From: Pseudomonas entomophila
GTDB lineage: Bacteria > Pseudomonadota > Gammaproteobacteria > Pseudomonadales > Pseudomonadaceae
Length of the DNA stretch: 64,000 nucleotides
Assembly: GCF_029478665.1 (NCBI RefSeq)
Contig: NZ_JARPQB010000001.1
Location: forward strand, 1 to 64,000
Reading direction: 5' to 3'
Of this stretch, positions 1 through 8,676 are shown one piece after another. Position 1 is the first letter of the stretch. Every line of letters begins with the position of its first letter. Under the pieces are notes generated by a model, which ran no database searches, had not been told where the DNA came from, and saw only the letters and a list, made by a program, of their open reading frames with translations. Both the position numbers and the translations under genes were made by a program.

Positions 1-87
1 TCCAATGGGCGCGGGGATCATGGCGGGCGGGGAGGGGATCGCAACTGGCAGCGGTGATGTTGAGTCCGGTGCTGGGCGTTGGGTCCT

Positions 88-238
88 CTGTAGGAGCGGC
101 TTTAGCCGCGATGCAGGCAACGTGGTGCCCGGCACCCGCTGCGCGGGTGATCGCTGTAGGAGCGGCTTTAGCCGCGATGCAGGCAACGTGGTGTTCGGCA
201 CCCGCTGCGCGGGTGATCGCGGCTGAAGCCGCTCCTAC
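88..238. repeat. REP cluster with a tandem 66-bp duplication
   Basis: A unit starting CTGTAGGAGCGGCTTTAGCC is present at 88-153 and again at 154-219 with about two differences, so the whole 66-bp stretch, including the spacer, is duplicated in tandem. An inverted arm (GGCTGAAGCCGCTCCTAC) follows at 221-238, so a transcript could fold into a long hairpin. This is the REP type common between genes in Pseudomonas. It lies just beyond the 3' end of the minus-strand gene at 261-1367. Confidence 0.85.
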
Positions 239-260
239 CTTGTCATGGGGCCGGTACCGT

Positions 261-1367
261 TCACCCCAGGTCCGCCAGCGGATGGCGCCCCTCCCAAACC
301 TTGGTGAAATGCGCCTCGACCACCGCCGCCGGCACCTGCGCCACATCCGGCCAGTGCCAGTGCGGCGTGTTGTCCTTGTCCAGCAACCGCGCCCGCACCC
401 CTTCGCTGAACTCCGGGTGGCGGCAGCAGTTCAGGCTCATGGTGTACTCCATCTGGAACACCTGGGCCAACGACAGGTAGCGCGCACGGCGGATCTGCTC
501 CCACACCAGGTGCGCGGTCAGCGGGCAACCTTCGTGCAAGCGCTGGCCCGCCGTCGCCAGCAACGGGTCGGCATGCCGGGCCAGGCCACTTAGCGCACGC
601 CAGGCGGCCACCGGGTCGGCCACATCGAGTACTTCATCGATCACCGCCCGCCGCGCCAGCCACTGCCCCTCGGGCAACTCGGCGCCCGCGCGGTGCTGTT
701 CGGCCTTGAGCAGGCTGTTCAATTGCAACGCCGTCTGTTCCTGCCAGTTCAATTGCAGCAGCTCTTCGATCAGCGCCTCCTGCTGAAACTCGCCAAGGAA
801 ACGGTCGGCCAGCCCCAGGTCCAGGGCATCGCGGGCATTGATCGGCGCACCGGTCAGCCCCAGGAACAACCCCAGCTTGCCCGGCAGCCTGGCAAGGAAC
901 CAGCTGGCGCCGACATCCGGATACAGCCCGATGCTGATTTCCGGCATGGCCAGGCGGCTGCTGGGGGTGACGATGCGCACGCCGGCCCCCTGCAACAGCC
1001 CCATGCCGCCGCCCAGCACATGGCCATGGCCCCAGCACAGCAGCGGCTTGGGGTAGGTGTGCAGGCGATGATCCAGGCGGTATTCATGGGCGAAGAAGGT
1101 GGCGGCCAGCGGCGGCACGCTGCCAGGGTGTTCACGGCAGGCCTGGACCAGCGCGCGCACATCGCCACCGGCGCAGAAGGCCTTGGGCCCATTGCCGCGC
1201 AGTATTACGCAAACGATACCCGGGTCCTGCGCCCAGGCCTGCAGGTGCTCGTCGAGCACCTCGATCATGGGCAGGGTCAGGGCATTGAGCGCCTTGGGCG
1301 CATCGAGCGTGGCAATGCCGATGCGGGCGCCTTCGGCGCCGATGAGTACCTCGCAGTGAATGGCCAT
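261..1367 (-). CDS. Enoyl-CoA hydratase/isomerase family protein, 3-hydroxyisobutyryl-CoA hydrolase-like
   Basis: A 368-residue crotonase-fold protein. The oxyanion-hole segment FCAGGD is at residues 64-69, a second glycine-rich segment HGHVLGGGMG near 114-123, and the catalytic-region MPEISIGLYPDVG near 141-153. The PDVG motif and the length (crotonases are usually about 260) point to the 3-hydroxyisobutyryl-CoA hydrolase branch, which acts in valine breakdown by freeing 3-hydroxyisobutyrate from its CoA ester in the cytoplasm. I place the start at the Met of MAIHCEV; an in-frame Met seven codons upstream is possible. It is divergent from ung across about 130 bp and has no obvious operon partner. 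A plain enoyl-CoA hydratase is the alternative. Confidence 0.85.
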   Translation of the reverse strand: MAIHCEVLIGAEGARIGIATLDAPKALNALTLPMIEVLDEHLQAWAQDPGIVCVILRGNGPKAFCAGGDVRALVQACREHPGSVPPLAATFFAHEYRLDHRLHTYPKPLLCWGHGHVLGGGMGLLQGAGVRIVTPSSRLAMPEISIGLYPDVGASWFLARLPGKLGLFLGLTGAPINARDALDLGLADRFLGEFQQEALIEELLQLNWQEQTALQLNSLLKAEQHRAGAELPEGQWLARRAVIDEVLDVADPVAAWRALSGLARHADPLLATAGQRLHEGCPLTAHLVWEQIRRARYLSLAQVFQMEYTMSLNCCRHPEFSEGVRARLLDKDNTPHWHWPDVAQVPAAVVEAHFTKVWEGRHPLADLG

Positions 1368-1495
1368 GGGCAACCTCGCGCAAGTCATCCCCTCAGTATG
1401 GCCCGTCGCGCCGTGGCTGCCGGTCGCCGGTCGGATCGATTGACAAGCCGGCGAGGCTTTCCTAGTGTCGCGCCACTTTGCTATTGGATGCCCCC

Positions 1496-2188
1496 ATGAC
1501 CGACGACGATCGCATCAAGCTCGAACCCAGCTGGAAGGCCGCGCTGCGCGCCGAGTTCGAGCAGCCCTACATGCACCAGCTGCGCGAGTTCCTGCGCCAG
1601 GAATATGCCGCCGGCAAGGAGATCTACCCACCCGGGCCGCTGATCTTCAACGCCCTGAACTCCACGCCGCTGGACCAGGTTAAGGTGGTCATCCTCGGCC
1701 AGGACCCGTACCACGGGCCGGGCCAGGCCCACGGCCTGTGCTTCTCGGTGCAGCCCGGGGTGCCCGCGCCACCGTCGTTGGTGAACATCTACAAGGAGCT
1801 GCAGCGCGACCTGAACCTGCCCATTCCCAACCACGGCTACCTGCAGAGCTGGGCCGAGCAGGGCGTGCTGCTGCTCAACACCACCATGACCGTGCAGCGC
1901 GCCAACGCCGCGTCCCACGCGAAAAAGGGCTGGGAGTTCTTCACCGACCGGATCATCCAGGTGGTCAGCGAGCAGTGCCCGAACGTGGTGTTCCTGCTCT
2001 GGGGCGCCCATGCCCAGAGCAAGCAGAAGTTGATCGATGGCACCCGCCACCTGGTGCTCAAGTCGGTGCATCCGTCGCCGTTGTCGGCGTATCGCGGGTT
2101 CTTCGGCTGTGGGCATTTCAGCCGTGCCAATGGCTTCCTGCAGCAGCATGGGATGGCGCCGATCGATTGGTCGTTGCCAGTGCTGTAA
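1496..2188 (+). CDS. ung: Uracil-DNA glycosylase
   Basis: Removes uracil from DNA by cutting the N-glycosidic bond, the first step of base excision repair. The 230-residue protein has the family 1 water-activating motif GQDPYHG at residues 68-74 (catalytic Asp70) and the HPSPLS minor-groove loop at 192-197 (His192). Length matches the usual 220-230. The ATG of MTDDDRIK is chosen; an upstream in-frame codon would add six residues. The gene is alone, divergent from the crotonase gene, and is followed by the accessory segment. Confidence 0.96.
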   Translation: MTDDDRIKLEPSWKAALRAEFEQPYMHQLREFLRQEYAAGKEIYPPGPLIFNALNSTPLDQVKVVILGQDPYHGPGQAHGLCFSVQPGVPAPPSLVNIYKELQRDLNLPIPNHGYLQSWAEQGVLLLNTTMTVQRANAASHAKKGWEFFTDRIIQVVSEQCPNVVFLLWGAHAQSKQKLIDGTRHLVLKSVHPSPLSAYRGFFGCGHFSRANGFLQQHGMAPIDWSLPVL

Positions 2189-2234
2189 GAAACCGGACCT
2201 GTTAATTCTGCTAGTTTTGCCCTGAGTGCCGCTG

Positions 2235-2275
2235 GCGTAGATTCAAGCCAAATTATCGTTTGGTTGAATCTACGC
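2235..2275 (+). promoter_or_regulatory. Long inverted repeat directly upstream of the modular protein gene
   Basis: Arms GCGTAGATTCAA (2235-2246) and TTGAATCTACGC (2264-2275) match perfectly; after one bulged G, CCAAA pairs with TTTGG, leaving the loop TTATCG. This 17-bp stem ends 13 nt before the ATG at 2289, next to the AGAGG ribosome-binding site. No T-run follows, so an ordinary ung terminator is less likely than an operator or a translation-control hairpin. Confidence 0.6.
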
Positions 2276-2288
2276 AGAGGCCTCTCAA

Positions 2289-3914
2289 ATGACAGTGTCC
2301 GTACCCTCGAAAGCGCCGTTGCCTGAGAACGATCTCCCCCCCATAAAGCCAGCACTCACGGTTGTGGACGCGCTTCCGTTGATGGCGGACGAAGAAGGTA
2401 TCTTCACGATACCTCGCAAGTTTCAATCCCAAGCCTTGAACGTCGTAATTCCGCATGCGTGGGATCACTACAGGGACAATTACTTTCCTGGGGCAACCTT
2501 GACGTTCCAGATCTGGATGATTTCAGGGTTGGGGATCGAGGTACAGAATCAGGTTGTCCCAGATCGCACAGTGGCAATGCCGGAAGACCCCACGCAGCTT
2601 TTCCCACTTTTATTTGAGCGTGAGTTTGCGATCCCTGAGCGCTTCTTGCGAACTGAAGGGGTATTCAGACTCTTTTACAAGGTGTGGGTAACCCAGGACG
2701 GAAACGTTTCGAAGTCTGAGTCGGTTGAAGTCTTTCTGGACAAGACGGCGCCACATGGAGGTCAATCCGGGAAAAAGCCGGAGCTGAAAAACCCAGCGGC
2801 TGTTATTGATGAGCAGTACCTGGCGAGCCATAACAATGAATTGGTCGTTAAAGTTCCACGATGGAACGGTTTTCACCTGGAGGACCAGGCTGAGTTGTGC
2901 ATGGAACCGACTGCTGCGCAACCGGTGGAGCCGATCGTACCGGTTGTGACGGTGCGCGAAACTTTTAACGATTTCCTGGAGATTTCGATCCCGGCTGCGG
3001 CCTTGCGCCGCCGAGCCAATGGCCGGGAATTCCTTTACTACTCGCTAATCGACCGCGCAGGCAACCGTGGGTGGTTTTCGTACGCACTGGAAATCAACTT
3101 GCAACTGGGTGCGTCCTTCAATCTTCCGCTTCCTGTGGTGCCATTGGCTTCGGATGGGGTGATCAATCGGACTGAAGCCACGAGCAATCATGTCACGGTG
3201 GAGATACGGCGCATTCCGGAACTGCAGCCCTTCGTTCAGTTGCATGCCTTCTGGAACGGTCGGCCGCTGCCCGTTGTCACCATTGATCAAACTACGACAT
3301 GGCCCGTCAGTATCCCGGTATCCCAAGAGGAGATCTTCAAGGACGGCGATGGCCGCGTTTTTCCTTGCACCGTGGATTACCTCGTCGTGCAAGGTGGACG
3401 GTCACAGCGTTCGGGTCCAACAGACTTCACTGTCGACTTGCGCCAGGCACAAGCTGCGCTGCGACCGGTGAAATTTCCAGCAGAAAACCTGTGGGGTTGG
3501 ATCGGCAGTCTCCAACGCCCGTGGAACGGGATCAAGATCAAGGTACCTGGAAACCGTGGGCTGTGGTTCGCGGGTGAATCAGTGGAAGTATTCTTCGAAG
3601 TCCGTCGAAATCCTACCGACCAATCAAAGGGTGATCCTGCAAAGGATCCGGTTCTGGTCGACAAGCGTCTCCTTACAACGTTCTTGTTGCGCAACGAAGA
3701 CCTCGATGGTTTCGAGACGGAACTGCCGGCAAACCTGTTCGAGCCTTGGTTGGCAACGCCTTTGGAAAGCGCAGGGCTGGAGGACGGAAAGGAATTCATG
3801 TGTCGAGCAATTGTGAACTACATGATGGCTGGCCAGGTCGGCAGGGCATCAACCAGCGCAGCTGTAAAAATTGATCTTCAACGACCGGGTGGAGGGATGT
3901 TCAGGGGTGATTAA
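2289..3914 (+). CDS. Hypothetical multi-module beta-sandwich-like protein (first of a pair)
   Basis: Not recognised as a named family. The 541 residues appear to hold about four modules of 100-130 residues (roughly 30-150, 150-275, 275-390, 390-530). Each is rich in alternating hydrophobic residues and ends in a strand like SVEVFLD, ALEINL, FTVDL or AVKIDL; one contains DRAGN. This looks like tandem Ig-like or other beta-sandwich domains. The N-terminus has no signal peptide and no membrane segment is evident. AGAGG lies eight nt before the ATG. Codon use is less GC-biased than in flanking core genes, suggesting acquired DNA. The next gene encodes a protein of similar design, so the two may work together. 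Function unknown; a surface or secreted structural role is only a guess. Confidence 0.75.
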   Translation: MTVSVPSKAPLPENDLPPIKPALTVVDALPLMADEEGIFTIPRKFQSQALNVVIPHAWDHYRDNYFPGATLTFQIWMISGLGIEVQNQVVPDRTVAMPEDPTQLFPLLFEREFAIPERFLRTEGVFRLFYKVWVTQDGNVSKSESVEVFLDKTAPHGGQSGKKPELKNPAAVIDEQYLASHNNELVVKVPRWNGFHLEDQAELCMEPTAAQPVEPIVPVVTVRETFNDFLEISIPAAALRRRANGREFLYYSLIDRAGNRGWFSYALEINLQLGASFNLPLPVVPLASDGVINRTEATSNHVTVEIRRIPELQPFVQLHAFWNGRPLPVVTIDQTTTWPVSIPVSQEEIFKDGDGRVFPCTVDYLVVQGGRSQRSGPTDFTVDLRQAQAALRPVKFPAENLWGWIGSLQRPWNGIKIKVPGNRGLWFAGESVEVFFEVRRNPTDQSKGDPAKDPVLVDKRLLTTFLLRNEDLDGFETELPANLFEPWLATPLESAGLEDGKEFMCRAIVNYMMAGQVGRASTSAAVKIDLQRPGGGMFRGD

Positions 3915-4031
3915 GAGATATCGAGGCGGTTAGTCAGAAAAGAAGTCTTTTAACGTTTAAATGCTGAGCGACGTGCCTGGGTGCGGCGGACGGCGATCTG
4001 TTGTCTACAGTTTATATTCTGGAGCAAGACG

Positions 4032-6071
4032 ATGACAAGTTTCGAGAAAATCAGCAAGAAGGTGCGGTATTCGGAAATGTTGGCAAAAGTTCGCGCTGAA
4101 GTAGATAGCTATAATAAGAATCTTCGGCCCTCAGGTATTGGCATTCAAGCGGATGATACGTTGAATGATTTTGGGCTGCCCAATGTGCTGCCGCCTGCAG
4201 CGGATGGTAAGGAGAACCTTTTCCCGCTTTCTGCGCGTGTCGATGGGCTTTTGCTGACGTTGGCAAACGCTTGGGGAGATACGGAGGGCAAGGCAGGAAC
4301 GTTTGATATCTTCGTAGCCTATGTAAATGACGTGCCTGTAATCAATGGCACTGAGGTCGTTAACGGCGAATCATTCCCCTATACCTATCGGTTCAATTAC
4401 CCTACCCAGGATTCCGATATTCCTGGCGCTTTCATCATTCCCTATACCAGCCTGCGGGTGGGGGGAGATGGGCTGAAAGTCATTCACTATACTGTTGTCA
4501 ATACCGACACCGGTAACAGCAACTCTTCACCGAAGCAGATCGTGACGCTCGACCTCATCGATCCCGCGGAAGGTGCTAACCCTGATGCTCTGGAATTTGT
4601 CGATGCCGCTAAAAACGGTGTGTTCGACCTGCGTTATCTGGAAGACAATGATGGGTTCGAGGTCAATGCTATTCGCCCCGTCGATTATTTCCCAGGCGAT
4701 ACTTTTCAGATTTATGTAGTTGGCCATGCCACGCCTCTGCTCGCTGGGAATGTACCTCCGGGAGACGCAGGCGATCCCTTCCTGGTCAGGATCGACATGG
4801 CCACAATTCGCAGCGGCCTGCCTGAAGGGTACACAGGCAAGCTGGTCGTTCGATTTACGGACCGAGCCGGAAATCGCACGGACTCGTCGATCGAAGTCGA
4901 CGTGACGATCAGCCTGGTGCAGGCACCTGAAAACCTGTTGGCACCGGTGATGGCTTCGCCCGTGTTTATTCCGGATCGCGATCGGGGCGTGGAGGGGATC
5001 GTTCCAGCGAATGCGACCTTGCGCAATGGCGATGTCATCAAGATGACCCTTGATCTGAATGGGGTGGTAGCCCGTCGCCAGTTCAGCTGGCCGCTTGATC
5101 GGGCGACATTTTCCGGGGCCGATTTTGGCGCCATTGGCAGCCCTCTGACTAACGCTACTTTGGACTACGAGGTGCAGCGTGAGGGAACCGTACCGGTGAA
5201 GCCGAATAACCCCACAGTCGTGGTGGTGGACCTGAGTCAACTGGTTGTCGACCCCACCACGTTGACACCACCGGCCGCCGTTGGCCGGCCTTCCGGCGTA
5301 ACCGGCTTTATTCGGCCTGGGGACAATGCATTCTGGATACTCACACCGATTGATTTAACTGCTGCTGGGCATGTCTATGAACTTTGGTATGGAAACCCGA
5401 CGAATACCTTTACCTACACGATTGCAGGTAACGAGCCGGGGCCAACTATTGAAGTTCCTATTCCGCAGGCTTTCCTTGAAAATGGAAGCAACGGCACGGT
5501 TGCCATTGGTTACCGGGTTCGTGAGTCGGCAACCACGGGTAACTTCCAAGACGCACCTAATGGTTCGGTGGAGGTGACATTCCTCACCATCGGCATTACT
5601 ACCCTGGCCAACTTCACTGGCCGAGTGGGGGGCACCACTCAGGAACCTGGGCCGGGTGCGGCACTCGGGCGCTTGAACTGCCAGGGTGTCGAACCCATTC
5701 AGAATGGTGTGAGTCTGCAAATCAGGGAGCCTGTCGGTATCTTGCATGAGCGCGATGATATCACCGTCACCCTGACGCTCAGCCGGGATGATTTTGGAAC
5801 CACGCCGCTGTCGACCAACACACATTCGTTGAACGTCACCGTCGACGCAACTCAGGCACGCACAGGGCTGATCACGCTCTCCAGAGAACTTCTGCCTCGG
5901 GCCTTCTTCGAAGATCCGGCCGCACCAGGGAGCCATATCACGCGAGGCTCGATCATTGCGCAGTGGAATATCAAACGGGCTACTGGAAACCTGGAAGAGG
6001 ATTCTCGGCCGTCGGCTGTGCGTTATGTGTTGACCTTGAACGGTGGTGCCAACTGCCTGCCCGCTGCATAA
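4032..6071 (+). CDS. Hypothetical multi-module beta-sandwich-like protein (second of a pair)
   Basis: A 679-residue protein of the same general design as its upstream neighbour: about five beta-rich modules with ends such as IVTLDLID, SSIEVDVTI, TVVVVDLS, GSVEVTFL and AVRYVLTL, and a DRAGNR motif like the DRAGNR in the first protein. The MTSFEKISKK start is chosen because GGAG lies seven nt upstream; the reading frame continues 17 codons further up without a better site. No signal peptide or transmembrane segment is seen. The gene follows the first after about 117 bp, is AT-richer than the core genes, and is followed by a perfect 14-bp hairpin. A domain-duplicated pair of adhesin-like or structural proteins is a guess; function unknown. 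Confidence 0.75.
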   Translation: MTSFEKISKKVRYSEMLAKVRAEVDSYNKNLRPSGIGIQADDTLNDFGLPNVLPPAADGKENLFPLSARVDGLLLTLANAWGDTEGKAGTFDIFVAYVNDVPVINGTEVVNGESFPYTYRFNYPTQDSDIPGAFIIPYTSLRVGGDGLKVIHYTVVNTDTGNSNSSPKQIVTLDLIDPAEGANPDALEFVDAAKNGVFDLRYLEDNDGFEVNAIRPVDYFPGDTFQIYVVGHATPLLAGNVPPGDAGDPFLVRIDMATIRSGLPEGYTGKLVVRFTDRAGNRTDSSIEVDVTISLVQAPENLLAPVMASPVFIPDRDRGVEGIVPANATLRNGDVIKMTLDLNGVVARRQFSWPLDRATFSGADFGAIGSPLTNATLDYEVQREGTVPVKPNNPTVVVVDLSQLVVDPTTLTPPAAVGRPSGVTGFIRPGDNAFWILTPIDLTAAGHVYELWYGNPTNTFTYTIAGNEPGPTIEVPIPQAFLENGSNGTVAIGYRVRESATTGNFQDAPNGSVEVTFLTIGITTLANFTGRVGGTTQEPGPGAALGRLNCQGVEPIQNGVSLQIREPVGILHERDDITVTLTLSRDDFGTTPLSTNTHSLNVTVDATQARTGLITLSRELLPRAFFEDPAAPGSHITRGSIIAQWNIKRATGNLEEDSRPSAVRYVLTLNGGANCLPAA

Positions 6072-6078
6072 AGAAAAG

Positions 6079-6117
6079 CGTTAACGGCATGCTTTATTTT
6101 TAGGCATGCCGTTAACG
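6079..6117 (+). terminator. Perfect 14-bp hairpin after the modular protein pair
   Basis: Arms CGTTAACGGCATGC (6079-6092) and GCATGCCGTTAACG (6104-6117) flank an 11-nt T-rich loop, eight nt after the stop codon at 6071. It lacks the following T-run of a classic terminator, so it may instead protect the transcript's 3' end or block transcription less efficiently. Confidence 0.5.
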
Positions 6118-6240
6118 GTGGCAGTCAGTAGATGAGGAAAAGTCCTACATATTTTATCCGTTTTCCCACATAGGATGCACAGCCTAAATTCTGCAGTCTT
6201 TTGACTTCAGTTCTTTTTGAATCAGGACCGGCACCTATCC

Positions 6241-8676
6241 ATGACTCAATACAAGTCAATGTTGCGTAATGCTAGCTCAAGAAATACCGCCAAGGTATTT
6301 GCCTTTACTTTATTGTTCTCTGGTATTCAGGCCCATGCGGCCGTTCTTGTGGGAGAAACAAGAACTGTGGGGGCCGGCGATGTGGTTGAAAAGTATATTC
6401 TGCAAAACAGCTCCACACTCAATATGACACCAGGGGCAGGTGCCCTTGATATCACCGCCAATCGTTCAACGCTCAATGTCGATGGCGGTACGGTTTCCGG
6501 AGGCAACCTGACGGCGGTCCAGCTTTTTGGCAGCCAGGCAACACTGAACAATGCCACGCTGGTCTCGACAGGCAGTACCGGCTTGTCGGTGGCCAGGTTG
6601 AACAACCTCGCATCGAGTGCCACCGTGAATGGCGGCAGCATCACGGGCGCCGGCATCGGCGTTCGGGTTACTGCCGGCAGCACGTTGTCGATGAATGGCA
6701 CCGTGGTTACGGCGAATCACTCGGCGGGCAGGGGCCTGCTGCTCTCGGGGGGCTCGGCCCAAGTCACCGGCGGTTCGATCACCGGCGGCAACCTAGGGGT
6801 CGAATTGCGTCGCGAATCTGCCGCTACCCCTACTGCGCCAAACCTGACCCTTGATGGCACGTCGGTAACCGGGCAAGCGGGTTCGGCCATCCAGGTCGGC
6901 AACGACACCGTCGCCGGCATTATCCTGCGCAACGGAGCGACATTGCATGCTGGCAATGGCACGCTGCTGGACGTTCAGGACCGTGCGACGACGACGATGT
7001 CGGTCGAAACCTCCGGGCTGGCAGGCAACCTGCAAGTAGGTAACGCCGCGAAGCTCGACCTGACGCTCGACCGAGCGACGCTGGAAGGCAACATCACCGC
7101 CGGCTCTGGCAGTAGCACCCAAGTGGCGTTGCGAAATGGCAGCGCGATGAAAGGCGCTGTGCAGGCGAGCGACGGCGCAACGTTCGATATGACGTTCGAT
7201 CAGGCAGCGCTCGAAGGCAGTATTACTGCCGATGCCAGCAGCACCGTGCGTGCGGCACTGTCGAATGGCAGCGCGCTCAAGGGTAATGTGGAAAACCTGC
7301 AGTCGCTCTCGCTGGCCGGTGGTTCCAGCTTCCAGGGTGCGGCAACCCAGGTGGGGCGGATGTCGATCAGCGACACCTCCAGCTGGACACTCAGTGGCAA
7401 CAGCACGGTGAAAGACCTGGATGTGCAGGGTGGCACCGTAGTGTTTGGCGACAATGGCAGCTTCCATGAATTGACCGTGGCCAACCTCACCGGCAATGGC
7501 AACTTCCATATGGCCGGTGACTTTGAAACGGGTCAGGCTGATCAATTAGTCGTTACTGGCTCCTCCACTGGCAACCATGGCCTGTTGGTAGGCAGCAGCG
7601 GCCAGGAGGCGAGCGTCGAGTCGCTGCGTCTGGTCCAGACCGCCGACGGCGGCGCGCAGTTCCACCTGCTCAACGACCGCGAGCGGGTCGACGTGGGCGC
7701 GTACTCCTACGAGCTTGCGCAAGACGGCAACGACTGGGTGCTGAACCGCGAAACCCGCACCGTCGCGCCGATCACCATGGCCGCCATGGCGCTGTTCAAC
7801 ACGCCGATCACCGTGGCCTACGGCGAACTCAGCTCGCTGCGCAGCCGCATGGGCGAACTGCGTTACAGCGAAGGGCGCAACGCCGGTGTGTGGATGCGTG
7901 CCTACGGCAACCAGTACAACGTCAGCGGCGCCTCCCTGGGCGCGGGCTACCAGCAGAACCAGCGCGGCCTGAGCCTGGGCGCCGACATGCAGCTGGCCGA
8001 CAGCGACTGGCTGGTGGGTGTGCTGGCCGGTAGCAGCCGTTCGGACCTGAACCTCGACTACGGCACTTCCGGTACCGTCGACAGCTACTACGTGGGCGGC
8101 TACGCCACCTGGCTTGATCGCGAGACCGGCTTCTACGTCGACACCGTGGTCAAGTACAACCGCTACCAGAACAACGCCAAGGTCGGCATGAGCGACCACA
8201 CCCGCAGCAAGGGTGACTACGACACCCACGGTGTGAGCGCGTCGGTGGAGGCGGGCAAGCACATCAAGCTCAACGACGGTTACTTCATCGAGCCTTTCGT
8301 CCAGGTGGCTACCGCCGCCGTCGCGGGCAAGGACTACACCTTCGACAACGGCCTGCGCGCCGAAGGCGACATGGCCAAGTCGTTGCTGGGCAAGGTGGGT
8401 ACCACCGTCGGCAAGACCATCCCGCTCGATGGCGGGGCCATGGTGCAGCCTTACGTGAAAGGTGCTTTCGCCCACGAGTTCGCCCAGCGCAACCAGGTAC
8501 AGGTCAACAACAACGTGTTCAACAATGACCTGTCCGGTTCGCGTGCCGAGCTGGGTGCCGGGGTGTCGCTGGCGCTGTCCAGGCAGTTCCGTGTGCATGC
8601 CGATGTGGAGTACAGCAACGGCAAGAACATCGAACAGCCTTATGGTGTGAATGTGGGCGTGCGTTACGACTTCTGA
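6241..8676 (+). CDS. Type V autotransporter, pertactin-like
   Basis: An 811-residue outer-membrane protein that exports its own passenger. Residues 1-35 give a Sec signal ending near QAHAA. Residues 36-505 form a Ser/Thr/Asn/Gly-rich passenger expected to be a beta-helix, with a 43-residue repeat (encoded from about 7051 and again from 7180, each with an LxLT/FDMT...LEG pattern). A linker near 508-540 leads to a 267-residue barrel ending in Phe (VNVGVRYDF), as the family requires. ATG at 6241 is preferred over an in-frame TTG eight codons earlier. Codon bias is mild in the passenger and strong in the barrel. Passenger activity is unknown; adhesion is common in the family, and I see no protease or esterase motif. 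Confidence 0.88.
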   Translation: MTQYKSMLRNASSRNTAKVFAFTLLFSGIQAHAAVLVGETRTVGAGDVVEKYILQNSSTLNMTPGAGALDITANRSTLNVDGGTVSGGNLTAVQLFGSQATLNNATLVSTGSTGLSVARLNNLASSATVNGGSITGAGIGVRVTAGSTLSMNGTVVTANHSAGRGLLLSGGSAQVTGGSITGGNLGVELRRESAATPTAPNLTLDGTSVTGQAGSAIQVGNDTVAGIILRNGATLHAGNGTLLDVQDRATTTMSVETSGLAGNLQVGNAAKLDLTLDRATLEGNITAGSGSSTQVALRNGSAMKGAVQASDGATFDMTFDQAALEGSITADASSTVRAALSNGSALKGNVENLQSLSLAGGSSFQGAATQVGRMSISDTSSWTLSGNSTVKDLDVQGGTVVFGDNGSFHELTVANLTGNGNFHMAGDFETGQADQLVVTGSSTGNHGLLVGSSGQEASVESLRLVQTADGGAQFHLLNDRERVDVGAYSYELAQDGNDWVLNRETRTVAPITMAAMALFNTPITVAYGELSSLRSRMGELRYSEGRNAGVWMRAYGNQYNVSGASLGAGYQQNQRGLSLGADMQLADSDWLVGVLAGSSRSDLNLDYGTSGTVDSYYVGGYATWLDRETGFYVDTVVKYNRYQNNAKVGMSDHTRSKGDYDTHGVSASVEAGKHIKLNDGYFIEPFVQVATAAVAGKDYTFDNGLRAEGDMAKSLLGKVGTTVGKTIPLDGGAMVQPYVKGAFAHEFAQRNQVQVNNNVFNNDLSGSRAELGAGVSLALSRQFRVHADVEYSNGKNIEQPYGVNVGVRYDF

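Noticed and set aside
88-238. Possible small CRISPR array
   Set aside because: Only two units, the spacer is repeated too, and the sequence is a Pseudomonas REP; no cas genes are present.
2189-2234. Sigma-70 promoter for the first modular gene (TTGCCC at 2217, TAGATT at 2238)
   Set aside because: The spacer is 15 bp and the -10 lies within the hairpin arm; too weak to list.
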